From contig WVYX01000082.1 of the NCBI GenBank assembly GCA_011772755.1, positions 1 through 56,417 of the forward strand: a stretch of 56,417 bases of DNA. Direction: 5' to 3'. Below are positions 34,653 to 43,528 of this stretch, one piece after another. The DNA is from Gemmatimonadales bacterium (GTDB lineage Bacteria > Gemmatimonadota > Gemmatimonadetes > Gemmatimonadales > GWC2-71-9). The notes below the pieces were generated by a model. It searched no databases and had not been told where the DNA came from. It saw only the letters and a program-made list of their open reading frames with translations. Position numbers and translations under genes: made by a program. Numbering within the stretch: the first letter of the stretch is position 1; each line of letters starts with the position of its first letter.

Positions 34653-36660
34653 GATCTGCTCCCTCGCGGCCGACCGCTTTTTCAGCAATCTCTCTCACCA
34701 CGGCATCCCGATCACCCAGCAGTGATTCGAGAACCGGTACGCCGAGCTCGCCTGGCATGGATGCGAGAGCACGTGCCGCGGCCTGCTGCACCGGTCCCCG
34801 CTCCTGCCGCAGCAAGCGCTTCCGCTGGAACACCCGGCGCAAGCTGGCGACCGCCTCGGCCAGCCCGAGCCGTCCCAGGGCCTCTGCCGCCGAGACCTGC
34901 TCTTCCACCGCCGCATCGCTCAACACCCGCGCCAGATCAGGGACCGCCTCCCGACGCCGAGACTCGCCCATCGCCCAGACTGCCCCGAGCCGAACCTTCG
35001 GCTTGGGGTCAGCAATGAGCATCCGGCCGATACGCTCAGCTAGCGCCCCGCCCCTGGAAGCCGCGACCTCCGCAGCCAGGAGACGGACTTCAGGATTCTG
35101 GTGCCTTGCCACGATCGAGAGCCACCGCTCTATGAGCTGGGACGGGCGCATGCTCTCCTGAAGTGCTTTCGCAAACGCCTGTACCACGCTTGCACTGGAA
35201 TCCCGGGCGAGCGCTTGGGCACGGGCATCATCGAGAGCACCAACACGATCGGCCAGCAGGATGAACTCCGCACTCTTCTCCCGGCGCGCCAACCCAACGA
35301 TCACGTCTGCCGCCTCCGGCAACAGCGGAGCCAGGACCCGCTCCACTTCCGTCTGAGTGCTGCCGTCACCACTGCGCCACCCGGCAGCCAGCGCGCCGAC
35401 CACCCCTTCGTGCTCGGCCACTTCTTGCAGCGCTTGCCGGACTGGATGGCGCAACGCTGGCTGCTGATCGGACGCGCGCCCGGTGAGCAGCGTGAGCGCC
35501 TCCACCAGCCCGCGGACGTCCGAGCGCTCCGCCGCCTCCACCAGCCATTGCACGGCAGCCCGGGCTGCCTCACTGATCGTTGCGACGTCGTCAGCGGCCC
35601 TGAGCGCTGCGAGCGGATGCTCTGCCCGTTCGGTCGAGAGCGTTCGGAACAACCGGATGTCGTCGGCATCCTGCCGTTCGATCGCGGCGCCTCCTGAGCG
35701 CCGCATTCCTGCGCGCCCGAATGCGCTCTGCAGCTCGGCGACGAACAGCCCGGCCTTCGGGTACCGATCCGCTGGATCCTTTGCGAGTGCACGGGCAATC
35801 ACTCGGGTCGCATCCTCACCCAGGTCATCACGTCGCTTGCCGAGATCCGGCACCGGGCCGCTTACTTGCTGAGCCAGCACCACCTGCGCGTTGAGGCCAC
35901 CATATGGAGGCTCCCCGGCCAACATCTCGTACACCACCACACCGAGACTGTAGACGTCAGACCGCTCGTCTATGTCGCGTTCGCCGGTGGCCTGTTCCGG
36001 TGACATGTAGTAGGGTGTGCCAACCAACACGCCGGACGCCGTGAGCCATGACTCGCGAGTCAGCGCTTTCGCGATGCCGAAGTCCATGAGCAGCCCGCGC
36101 CCGCTGGACAGCTCCAGCATGATGTTCTCCGGCTTGACGTCGCGATGGACGACGCCGGTAGCATGTGCGAAGTCCAGCGCGCCCGCGATGTCCTGCGCGA
36201 GACTCAGCGCCACCTGGGGTGCCAGCTGACCCTCCCGCCCAATGCGGGCCGCCAGCGTCTCACCATCCACGAGCGGCATGACGTAGCAGGGCGTGTGCCC
36301 CTCACCGCCGACGAAATAGATCGGAACGATGTTGGGATGGGTCAGCCGGGCGGCGGTACGCGCTTCCTGGCGGAACCGCTCGGCAATCTCGTAGACCGCA
36401 GCGAACTCGGGGATAAGCGCCTTGGCAGCGAGCTCGCGATCCAGCTGTTTGTCATAGACGCGGAACACCACGGCATAGCCGCCCCGACCGATCTGCTCCC
36501 GCACCTGGTACTGTGGGCCGAGTGCCTGGGCCACGTCCTCGGCGAGCTCCACCACGGCGTCCACGCCAACCGAGGGACGGAGCATCTCCCCGCACTCCGG
36601 ACAGCTCACGGCATCTGGTGGCGCCAGTCGTCCACACTCGAGACAGACCCTTCCGGTCAT
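34645..36660 (-). CDS. Serine/threonine protein kinase with zinc ribbon and HEAT-like repeats
   Basis: 671 residues. N-terminal zinc ribbon CLECG (6-10) and CPECG (20-24). A Hanks-type kinase domain (about 51-320) has Gly loop 'IGRGGYAVVFRVYD', Lys80 in 'LAAKAL', 'HRDVKPEN' (172-179), DFG (193-195) and 'GTPYYMSPEQ'. The C-terminal half has helical repeats with HEAT character, such as 'EVRLLAAEVAASRGG' and 'KVRLGAVWAMGESRRREAVPDLARVL'. No transmembrane segment, so cytoplasmic signalling. The last residues and the stop come from a family A repeat; the unrepeated parent probably ended a few residues differently. Confidence 0.93.
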   Translation of the reverse strand: MTGRVCLECGRLAPPDAVSCPECGEMLRPSVGVDAVVELAEDVAQALGPQYQVREQIGRGGYAVVFRVYDKQLDRELAAKALIPEFAAVYEIAERFRQEARTAARLTHPNIVPIYFVGGEGHTPCYVMPLVDGETLAARIGREGQLAPQVALSLAQDIAGALDFAHATGVVHRDVKPENIMLELSSGRGLLMDFGIAKALTRESWLTASGVLVGTPYYMSPEQATGERDIDERSDVYSLGVVVYEMLAGEPPYGGLNAQVVLAQQVSGPVPDLGKRRDDLGEDATRVIARALAKDPADRYPKAGLFVAELQSAFGRAGMRRSGGAAIERQDADDIRLFRTLSTERAEHPLAALRAADDVATISEAARAAVQWLVEAAERSDVRGLVEALTLLTGRASDQQPALRHPVRQALQEVAEHEGVVGALAAGWRSGDGSTQTEVERVLAPLLPEAADVIVGLARREKSAEFILLADRVGALDDARAQALARDSSASVVQAFAKALQESMRPSQLIERWLSIVARHQNPEVRLLAAEVAASRGGALAERIGRMLIADPKPKVRLGAVWAMGESRRREAVPDLARVLSDAAVEEQVSAAEALGRLGLAEAVASLRRVFQRKRLLRQERGPVQQAAARALASMPGELGVPVLESLLGDRDAVVREIAEKAVGREGADRN

Positions 36661-36668
36661 GGCCGAAG

Positions 36669-37841
36669 TTACAGTTTCCGGACCGCCTCGTACACCAGGG
36701 TCGCGTGCTGCAGATCGGGTATCGGACGCTCCTTCGGCACAGCCATGGTTCCGTCTGACGCCATCTTCAGCTCTACTAGATCGGCGCCCTGCGCGTACCA
36801 GCGCTCACTAGGTTCGAGATCCGACGGGTACACGAAGCCGGCATGACACGCTAGCGCCAACGTCGCCTGGGCACCCAAGCCCGACTCCGGCATCGTCCCC
36901 GCCCAGAGCTGCACGCCGGCCGCAACCGCCCGAGCGTAAATCCGGCAGGCTTCTTCGAGTCCGCCGACCCGCTGGACCTTGATGTTCCACACCGTGGGAC
37001 CTGACATCTCGACCACCTGACGTGCCACGTCGTCGCAGGTGAGGGATTCATCCAGGCAGATGGGTGTTTCGAGCCTGCGCGACAACTGGACCAGGTCCCA
37101 CAGCGCGTCACCATCGAGTGGCTGCTCGATGTACAGCAGGGCCAGCCGGTCCAACAGCTCGAGCATCGGGAGATGTTGCGACAGGCGGTACGCACCGTTC
37201 GCATCCACCGTCAGCGGGACGCCGCGACTTGCTTCACGGAGCACCTCCAGTGCTACCCGGGCAGGCTCAGCATCCCAGCCAGGCTTAACCTTGATCTTCA
37301 CCCGGCGATATCCCTCTGCGAGAGCCGATTCGACGTCGCGGCGCAGTTGATCCAGGTCACCTCCCTCCGGGATCCCCAGCGCGATACCACAGTCGATCCG
37401 GTCACGACGCTCGAGCCACCGCTCAGGCACGCCCAGGCGCGCCAAGCGCTGTGACACGAGCTCAGCGAGCGACTTCCCCTCGAGGGCCGCACGCAAATCC
37501 CACCACGCCGTATCCGCTCCCGCCCTCGCCATTCGATTCCCTCGGATTCCCCTACCCAGAAGATCGGCCACGGAAAGGGAGTCGCCGGCGGGGTGCGCCA
37601 CCATGCGCGGCAGGAGCAACTCCGCCAGGCATGTACGGGCGGACGCAACGGTCTCGGCGGAGTAAAAGGGCTGCTCGAAGGGAGCGGACTCCCCCCAACC
37701 GCAGACTCCGTCCTGATCTTCCAGCTCCACAATGAGCGATCGGCGCACGCGCATGGTGCCGCCGCTGATGGTGAACGGCGCCCTCAGTGGCAGCGCAACC
37801 TCGTAGAGCCGGGCCCGCACGACGGTGACGTCGGCGCTCAT
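36669..37841 (-). CDS. Enolase-superfamily enzyme, o-succinylbenzoate synthase / N-acylamino acid racemase-like
   Basis: 390 residues, ATG overlapping the upstream stop by 1 nt. Muconate-lactonizing-type barrel: acid-base Lys pair in 'VKIKVKPGWD' (K182/K184), metal ligands Asp213 ('TVDANGAY'), Glu239 ('IEQPL') and Asp264 ('CLDESL'), and Lys288 ('NIKVQRVGG'). The sequence is closest to the MenC2/NSAR group ('SGPTVWNIKVQRVGGL', 'GTMPESGLGAQATLALA'), whose members do OSB synthesis and/or racemise N-succinyl amino acids. With no other men genes here and amidohydrolases and a class III aminotransferase upstream, a racemase or epimerase in an amino acid derivative pathway is plausible. Confidence 0.85.
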   Translation of the reverse strand: MSADVTVVRARLYEVALPLRAPFTISGGTMRVRRSLIVELEDQDGVCGWGESAPFEQPFYSAETVASARTCLAELLLPRMVAHPAGDSLSVADLLGRGIRGNRMARAGADTAWWDLRAALEGKSLAELVSQRLARLGVPERWLERRDRIDCGIALGIPEGGDLDQLRRDVESALAEGYRRVKIKVKPGWDAEPARVALEVLREASRGVPLTVDANGAYRLSQHLPMLELLDRLALLYIEQPLDGDALWDLVQLSRRLETPICLDESLTCDDVARQVVEMSGPTVWNIKVQRVGGLEEACRIYARAVAAGVQLWAGTMPESGLGAQATLALACHAGFVYPSDLEPSERWYAQGADLVELKMASDGTMAVPKERPIPDLQHATLVYEAVRKL

Positions 37842-39055
37842 CACCGGCCTCGGGCTGCGTCCACCACGTCGAGAAAGCGGATCGCGCCACCACGAGCCTG
37901 AATGTGGCCCGCCTCGTGAAGATGTCGCAGCCAGGCGACCAGCCCGTCGGTTGGGTGGAGCATCAGGGTGTGCAGGGCGCGAGCGGAGCGGTCTCCCCCC
38001 GTCGCCGTGTACTGAGACAGCGGTAGCTGGAAGAAGGTGTGGATCTGGCCATTCTCGCACCCGCGCAGGGCGTACTCGACCATCATGCGCCCGGAGCAGA
38101 TGTTGCCCGTCGCCGAGAGGGAGGGCACCGAGGGCAGCGATTGCCGCGCAGCGTCGAGCACCCGAAGGTTCCGGTCGCTCAGCTCCCATCCCCCGTACGC
38201 CAGCTCCCGCTTGGGATCGTACAGCCGATTGAACACGACCAGATAGGCAGGAGGGGGATCACACCGCTCCGCGAGCACACGGATCATCTCTACCTGGAAG
38301 GCATCATCGAACAGCGCATTCATCACCTTGACGCCGAGGCGCACTCGGCCGCCGCAGGCCTGATGAACCAGTGGCGGAACCTGCTCGAGCCAACCCACGA
38401 TGCGGTCGCGATCGCTGGCGCGGGCATCGCCTGCGAGCGTGGGGCTGAAGTCTTTCTCCAGCAGCATGTCTCCGCCACAGCCTGCCCGATCCCACACCTC
38501 GAGCAGGCGCTTGGTGGTGTGCTGATACTCCGCCGTGCGTGGGGTGTCGTCTCCCTCGGGGAGGTGGTACTTCACCGACGGGACGATGGGGGTATCTCTC
38601 TCCCGGGCCAGCTCCAGTGACTCGGCGAAGAACTGGAGATACTCGTCGAGAGTACCGGGCCATCCCCTGCCCCTCCAGCTCACGGTCCAGCCCACCCGAC
38701 CGTCGGGGGCGGTACGGCGCTCCACCCGCATGCGAGACTCGGGAATCGTCCAGGCCTCCATGGATCGCGACCCGTCCGCAGCCTCTGCGATGACGGTCTT
38801 GAGAACGATGAATGCCAATCCGGCGGCGACGTCGGCCTCGACCTGCGACGCGGTGCACGAGAGCTGTCCTGAAGCTTTCCCAAAGGGATGGGGAATCGTC
38901 AGGCCGCCGTACCTGGCGGTGAGATCGACGTTGAGCTCCTCGCGCACGACGGCGGAGAGGTCCGGGGGTGGCTGCCCACGGGTGCGCTCGAACAATGTGA
39001 GCGCGCGCCGCTTCCAGTCGCTCGAGACCGCCGGCCTTTCCGGAAGCGTGATCAC
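37841..39055 (-). CDS. Dihydroorotate-dehydrogenase-like flavoprotein (TIM barrel)
   Basis: 404 residues; GTG start overlapping the DapA-like stop by 4 nt. The DHOD-like pattern is recognisable: 'YGGLTIPHPFGKASGQLSCTASQVEADVAAGLAFIVLKTV' near 60-100, 'RLGVKVMNAL', 'AYLVVFNRL', then the phosphate-binding end 'PSLSATGNICSGRMMVEYALRGCENGQIHTFFQLPLSQY'. The protein is longer than class 1/2 PyrD and lacks the usual CFSG/NCPN-type motifs, so pyrimidine synthesis is unlikely. I infer an FMN-dependent oxidoreductase acting within this gene cluster; the substrate is unknown. Confidence 0.65.
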   Translation of the reverse strand: MITLPERPAVSSDWKRRALTLFERTRGQPPPDLSAVVREELNVDLTARYGGLTIPHPFGKASGQLSCTASQVEADVAAGLAFIVLKTVIAEAADGSRSMEAWTIPESRMRVERRTAPDGRVGWTVSWRGRGWPGTLDEYLQFFAESLELARERDTPIVPSVKYHLPEGDDTPRTAEYQHTTKRLLEVWDRAGCGGDMLLEKDFSPTLAGDARASDRDRIVGWLEQVPPLVHQACGGRVRLGVKVMNALFDDAFQVEMIRVLAERCDPPPAYLVVFNRLYDPKRELAYGGWELSDRNLRVLDAARQSLPSVPSLSATGNICSGRMMVEYALRGCENGQIHTFFQLPLSQYTATGGDRSARALHTLMLHPTDGLVAWLRHLHEAGHIQARGGAIRFLDVVDAARGR

Positions 39056-40023
39056 AGGTCGCGCAGCGCCCGAACAGCCCGCGCCACCTTGTCTCGTTCC
39101 CCGCGAGAGAGGCCCGGCCCGAACGGATCCCTCGCTTCCCTCCCGATGACGCCATCGGTTTCCAGGGCCCACAACATGCGTTGCACATAGCCGTCGACCG
39201 GTGGGGCGAACGTCGCCAGTCCGAACGCATCCAACTGGGCCGAGAGCAGCAGAAACCGCTGGACGTCTCGCTGCTGCCACGCCGCAAGGAGCGCGGCGGA
39301 TACATCGGTGCAGGCTGCCGCGATCCCGACGAGCGCGGCATCGGCGCCAAGCATGAGTGAATAGCCCAGGAACCGGTCCTCGCCCGTGAAGAGCAGCGCT
39401 CCGGCACTGTTTCGAACGACGGGCACGAGTTCCTGGTAGCACATCACGCTATCCAGGGTGGCCACCTTGATGCCGATCACGCCGTCCAATGCGAGTATTC
39501 GCTCGATGGCTTGCGGTGAGTAAGCGACGCCTCCGGCGGCGTCGTACAAGTAGAAGGCGACAGCCGGTAGGCCTACCGCGGCCACCGCCTGATGTAGCTC
39601 GACCACGCGCTGGTCTGAATCGGGGAGATCCCGCAGTGCGGTCGGCGGATACACCAAGACGCCGGCAGCCCCACCCTCCCCCGCCGCCTGAGCCATGCCA
39701 ACGGTGGCGTCAATCACTGCGCTAGTCAGCCGCGTGGTATCGGAGGAGAGTGTGGCGGAGCTGGGTACCCCGACGCCGCAGATGATGGGAACGTCCGTGA
39801 GACCGGCACGCCACGCGTCGAGCACGCGGGCGCGGCCCTCGTCATCGAGATGCAGGCCTCGGCCGGTGTGCGCCCACACCGCCACGGCACCGATGTCTTG
39901 GCCAGCCATCCAGGCGACATAGGCGCGCAGCGCGTCGTCATCCAGCTCGCCGCTGGTGCTGAACGGCACAGGCACGGCGGGGATGACACGGTGCCAGAGG
40001 CGGGTTGCGAGATCAGAGGCCAT
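39052..40023 (-). CDS. Dihydrodipicolinate synthase (DapA)-family aldolase
   Basis: 323 residues. DapA/NanA-type (beta/alpha)8 barrel: 'PAVPVPFSTSGELDDDALRAYVAWMAGQDIGAVAV', a Tyr in 'AFYLYDAAGG' and the Schiff-base Lys in 'VIGIKVATLDS'. The usual 'GTTGE' loop is replaced by 'WAHTGRG', so it is probably not lysine-pathway DapA but an aldolase or dehydratase for another 2-keto acid. It follows the 50 nt hairpin repeat after the amidohydrolase gene and is overlapped by the DHOD-like gene (4 nt). Confidence 0.88.
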   Translation of the reverse strand: MASDLATRLWHRVIPAVPVPFSTSGELDDDALRAYVAWMAGQDIGAVAVWAHTGRGLHLDDEGRARVLDAWRAGLTDVPIICGVGVPSSATLSSDTTRLTSAVIDATVGMAQAAGEGGAAGVLVYPPTALRDLPDSDQRVVELHQAVAAVGLPAVAFYLYDAAGGVAYSPQAIERILALDGVIGIKVATLDSVMCYQELVPVVRNSAGALLFTGEDRFLGYSLMLGADAALVGIAAACTDVSAALLAAWQQRDVQRFLLLSAQLDAFGLATFAPPVDGYVQRMLWALETDGVIGREARDPFGPGLSRGERDKVARAVRALRDL

Positions 40024-40030
40024 GAGTCAA

Positions 40031-40082
40031 GCAAGCAATTCGCAGTCCGCAGTTCGTCACGAATTGCGAACTGCTAATTGCC
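40031..40082. repeat. Family A hairpin filling an operon gap
   Basis: Left arm GCAATTCGCAGTCCGCAGTT, right arm AATTGCGAACTGCTAATTGC, with a loop of about 6 nt. It fills nearly all of the 50 nt between the amidohydrolase stop and the DapA-like start. The TAG stop of the amidohydrolase (40076-40074) lies inside it. Confidence 0.9.
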
Positions 40083-40865
40083 ACCTGCTCCTTTCTGCCA
40101 TCTCTCCACGTTCCCTCCCAGGATGCCCTGCCGGACCCCTTCGTCAGCGTCCAGCAGGTCCAGATGCGCAAACACGGCATCAGGAATGCGCAGTGGCATC
40201 CCGGTACCCAGGGCGAATCGGGTGGGTCCCACCGTCTTCAGCAGCAGCGCCAGGTGGTCCTCCGGTGGCCCCCAGATCCATGAGATGTCCCACAGCACCC
40301 GGGCCGCCTCCTCCGCGGTAAGCCCGAAGTGGACCTCCTCGACGAAACTGCGGTCCGCGTGCGTGACCAGGATTCTCACCTCGGGATCGCTCGTCACCAG
40401 GGTGCGCACCGCTGCGGCGGGGAGGTCACCGGCTCGATCGAGGGGATGGCGTTGACGGAGATCTTCGAGCCGGACCGTGAGCACGACTGGAAGCTTCACT
40501 GCGGCCGCTCCCGCGACGACCACCCGCATCTCCCCCCCGATGGGGTCGATCCCCTGAAACTGCGGAATCAGGCGTACCGCCGGCGCGCCGACTTCGATGG
40601 CGCGGTTCAGATCATCTTCCCACCGAGGCTGCTCCGGGTTGACCGTGGGGAGAGGCGACAGGCGATCCTGGTACCCTTCGAGCAGTCGCTCGAGGGCACC
40701 ATTCCCCGGCGCGGGATCCCTATAAAGGAATGAGGGCAGGTGGCCCACCCACGCGCGCTCGATCCCCAGCCGATCCATCTGGCCAAGCAGCCAGTCGACC
40801 GTCGCATGGGGAAGGTGGCGGTACGGGTATGACCCAACGAAGCTGGAGACGTCAGTCACCGGCAC
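40074..40865 (-). CDS. Amidohydrolase-family (PF04909-like) protein 1
   Basis: 263 residues; start at 40865 overlaps the previous gene by 14 nt. TIM-barrel hydrolase character: 'VGSYPYRHLPHATVDWLLGQMDRLGIERAWVGHLPS', 'AIEVGAPAVRLIPQFQGI', 'VRILVTHADRSFVEEVHFG', 'DISWIWGPPEDHLALLLKTVGPTRFALGTGMPL'. It lacks the N-terminal HxH and final Asp seen in its neighbour, so metal binding is doubtful and it may be a divergent or non-catalytic paralogue. It ends inside a family A repeat (GGCAATTAG). Confidence 0.8.
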   Translation of the reverse strand: MPVTDVSSFVGSYPYRHLPHATVDWLLGQMDRLGIERAWVGHLPSFLYRDPAPGNGALERLLEGYQDRLSPLPTVNPEQPRWEDDLNRAIEVGAPAVRLIPQFQGIDPIGGEMRVVVAGAAAVKLPVVLTVRLEDLRQRHPLDRAGDLPAAAVRTLVTSDPEVRILVTHADRSFVEEVHFGLTAEEAARVLWDISWIWGPPEDHLALLLKTVGPTRFALGTGMPLRIPDAVFAHLDLLDADEGVRQGILGGNVERWQKGAGGN

Positions 40866-41658
40866 TGAACACCCCCGGCGGAAAGATCCGGATCGCGTTT
40901 CCGCTCCGCACGGAGCCCAGCTCGTCGTCCGACAAGCCGAGGGTTGCCAGATATCTGAGCTTCCCCCACCCCGTCGCCATCGTCACGTCGGTCCCCCACA
41001 GCAGTCGCCCACTGCCCAGGGTCTCGAGAGCGCGGTCAATCATATCGACATCCACGCCGCTGCCCGATACATCCACCCAGACGTTGTGGACATTGCGCAG
41101 GGCTCGCAGCGTGTGCGCCCAGTCGCCCCCACCGCCGAGGTGCGCCAGGATGAACCGTGTGTTGGGATGGCGCTCGGCCAATTCGGCAAGCTCGCCCGCG
41201 TCGGAGGCCTCCTGCCCTGGCCACTCCCGGCGCCGGTGCTGCCACACGTGATGCAGGATGGGAACGCTGTACTCCGCCGCCAATGCCGCGACAGCATCCA
41301 GCAGCGGGTCATTCGCCCGTCGACTCGCTGCCAGCTTGATGCCAACCATGCCTTTCTCCAGGCGTCTGCGGATCTCCTGCTGGGCATGCTCCGGATAGTT
41401 GGGATTGACCACGCAGTAGCCGAACACGCGGCCTACGAAGTCTCGCTGCATCTCGAGCATACGGTCGTTCGCGTGCGTGACGTCGTCAGGTGAGGGCAGG
41501 TAGGTTGGCGACCCTGCGCCCCACGTACCGAGGATTGACGCCACTTCGCCGGTGATCCCTATCCGGTCACCGGCGGAGATCCGCCTGGCATTCACTTCCC
41601 GCCAGTCGGCCCGTCCGGACCGTTCAGTATAGAAATGGGAGTGCACGTCGATTAGCAC
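40852..41658 (-). CDS. Amidohydrolase-family (PF04909-like) protein 2
   Basis: 268 residues, GTG at 41658 overlapping the aminotransferase stop by 7 nt. Metal motif 'IDVHSHF' (His6, His8) at the N-terminus, 'MVGIKLAASRR' with a conserved Lys-type strand, 'PILHHVWQHRR' (His), 'NTRFILAHLGGG' (His) and 'RLLWGTDVTMATGW' (Asp). This is the pattern of the ACMSD/gamma-resorcylate decarboxylase-related amidohydrolases, which hydrolyse or decarboxylate small acids. Paired with the downstream paralogue, it could form a heteromer. Confidence 0.85.
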   Translation of the reverse strand: MLIDVHSHFYTERSGRADWREVNARRISAGDRIGITGEVASILGTWGAGSPTYLPSPDDVTHANDRMLEMQRDFVGRVFGYCVVNPNYPEHAQQEIRRRLEKGMVGIKLAASRRANDPLLDAVAALAAEYSVPILHHVWQHRRREWPGQEASDAGELAELAERHPNTRFILAHLGGGGDWAHTLRALRNVHNVWVDVSGSGVDVDMIDRALETLGSGRLLWGTDVTMATGWGKLRYLATLGLSDDELGSVRSGNAIRIFPPGVFSAGD

Positions 41659-42806
41659 GACCGCTTGACCTCTTCCAATGCGTGGGCCAATCGCTGTGCC
41701 ACAGTCTTCAAGATCACCTCATCATGCGCCAGCGAGATGAAGTTGTATGCCGTTCGCTTGAACAATAGACCCCGTTGTGCAGCTCCCCGCGCCACCGCTG
41801 CCCCGCTCGCGTCGTCCACGAACGCCAGGTAGCACATTTGTGGGAGGCCCAAGACTGTCTTGATCAACCCAGGGAATCGCGTCGCCAGGTCACGGAGGTC
41901 ATCATGAAAGATCCGACCGAGGTGTGCCAAGCGGTCCACCACGCGTTCCTTCTCGAACGTCTCCAGGACCGCTCGCGCGGCCGCAAGTCCCGTGAGCTCC
42001 GTGGCCAGCGTCGAGGACACCCAGGTCCGGGTCACGGCATCCATCAACGCGCTCCCACCGCAGACCGCCGCAATCGGTAGGCCGTTGCCCAGCGCTTTTC
42101 CCACTACCGAGAGATCCGGCGTAATGCCCGACTGTTCCGCAATCCCACCCACGGCGATCCGGAACGCGGTCTTGATCTCATCGAAGATCAGAACCGAACC
42201 GTGTCGCGTCGCCGCATCACGAGCCCCTCGCAGAAAGGTCTCGGTGGGGGCCACGTCCACCACGGGCTCGATTACCACAGCGGCCACCGGCTCGAACACT
42301 TGCAGCGCGTCGTGCAGCGCCTCCAGGTCATTGAACGGCACCGCCCGCCGCAAGCTGCGGACGCCCTGGGGCACGCCCGGCGCGTCCTGGCACCAATCGA
42401 GCCAACCGTGGTAGCCGCAGGTAATCACCCGCTCGTGTCCGGTATACACGCGGGCTATGCGGATCGCGGCCGCCACTGCTTCCGCCCCCGTCTTGAAGAA
42501 ACGCACCGCTTCTGCTCCCGGGACGACCGCGATGAGCCGTTCTGCGACTTCCACCTCGAGCAGTGGTGCCAGTGAGCCAACAGCCCCATCACGCGCTGCT
42601 CGCTCCACAGCCGCGACTACCGCCGGGTGGCCGTATCCCAGGGCGACAGCACCGAGCGCCATCACGGTGTCGAGATACTCCCTGCCGTCGACATCCCAGA
42701 CGCGGCATCCCTCGGCGCGAACCATGCGACTCGGCATTCCTGCGGAGATGCCGAAGAGCGCCTCGGGTCGCTTGCTACCGGTAGAGCTGAAGCCGGGAAC
42801 GGTCAT
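41652..42806 (-). CDS. Class III PLP aminotransferase, glutamate-1-semialdehyde aminomutase-like
   Basis: 384 residues; ATG at 42806 overlaps the TrmJ-like stop by 4 nt. Features: 'GCRVWDVDGREYLDTVMALGAVALGYGHPAVV', 'RFFKTGAEAVAAAIRIAR', 'GYHGWLDW', 'LIFDEIKTAFR' (Asp to PLP N1) and the Schiff-base Lys in 'LSVVGKALGNGLPIAAVCG'. GSA aminomutases and related transferases for sugars or beta-amino acids share this pattern. The 'TGAEAV' in place of SGTEA is typical of non-tetrapyrrole members. It probably transaminates an intermediate of the surrounding cluster. Confidence 0.88.
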   Translation of the reverse strand: MTVPGFSSTGSKRPEALFGISAGMPSRMVRAEGCRVWDVDGREYLDTVMALGAVALGYGHPAVVAAVERAARDGAVGSLAPLLEVEVAERLIAVVPGAEAVRFFKTGAEAVAAAIRIARVYTGHERVITCGYHGWLDWCQDAPGVPQGVRSLRRAVPFNDLEALHDALQVFEPVAAVVIEPVVDVAPTETFLRGARDAATRHGSVLIFDEIKTAFRIAVGGIAEQSGITPDLSVVGKALGNGLPIAAVCGGSALMDAVTRTWVSSTLATELTGLAAARAVLETFEKERVVDRLAHLGRIFHDDLRDLATRFPGLIKTVLGLPQMCYLAFVDDASGAAVARGAAQRGLLFKRTAYNFISLAHDEVILKTVAQRLAHALEEVKRSC

Positions 42807-43528
42807 CGTACCCCCACCCGCTCGAGGTAGCGCACCACCTCGATGCACATGGCCCTGAGCAACTTCGCCTCGCGGGCATCGAGCGGAGTGCGATGCACCA
42901 CCCCACGTACGGTTCTCATGATGCTGGCCGGATTCCGCGTCTTGAAGAAATCGATGGCGTCGAGCGCGGCACGGGCGTCCTCGAAGATCTGCTCGAGCTG
43001 CTCCTGGGTAGCCAGCTCCGCCGCCCGGCGCGGTGTCTTGAACGGCTGCTCACCGCGAGCCAGATACAGCTCGTACGCCACGACCGTGAACGCATTGGCG
43101 ATGTTCAGGGCGGCGTACTCCGGATTGGAAGGGATCACGAGGCTGCAATGACACCGGTCCAGTTCCTCATTGGTGAGGCCTCGATCCTCCGGTCCCAACA
43201 CCAGCGCCGCCCGTCCATCGGCAGCGGCGCGCACCAGCTCGACAGCTGCATCCCGCGGCCGCAGCACGTTGCGCTTGGCGGTACGCTGGCGGGCAGTCAT
43301 CCCCACCACAAAGGAACAGTCGGCGAGCGCGCGGTCCAGATCCTCGAACATCGCGACGCGCTTCAACACGTCCCCGGAACCGTGGGCGATGCCCTCGATG
43401 CGCCGCGGGTCATATTCCTCCGGGGCAACTAGACGCAGATCCCGCAGCTCGAAGTTCTTCATCGCCCGCACGACGCTGGCGATGTTGACCAAGTCTTGCG
43501 TGCGATGCAGCACCACCACGAGACTCAC
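42803..43528 (-). CDS. TrmJ/SpoU-family RNA 2'-O-methyltransferase
   Basis: 241 residues, GTG start overlapping the lyase stop by 4 nt. SPOUT knot motifs: 'VVLHRTQDLVNIASVVRAMKNF' (motif 1, N/R), 'ALVLGPEDRGLTNEELDRC' (motif 2) and 'LVIPSNPEYAALNIANAFTVVAYELYL' (motif 3). Most like TrmJ, which modifies tRNA position 32. A housekeeping RNA enzyme within a metabolic operon is common and need not be functionally linked. Confidence 0.9.
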   Translation of the reverse strand: MSLVVVLHRTQDLVNIASVVRAMKNFELRDLRLVAPEEYDPRRIEGIAHGSGDVLKRVAMFEDLDRALADCSFVVGMTARQRTAKRNVLRPRDAAVELVRAAADGRAALVLGPEDRGLTNEELDRCHCSLVIPSNPEYAALNIANAFTVVAYELYLARGEQPFKTPRRAAELATQEQLEQIFEDARAALDAIDFFKTRNPASIMRTVRGVVHRTPLDAREAKLLRAMCIEVVRYLERVGVR

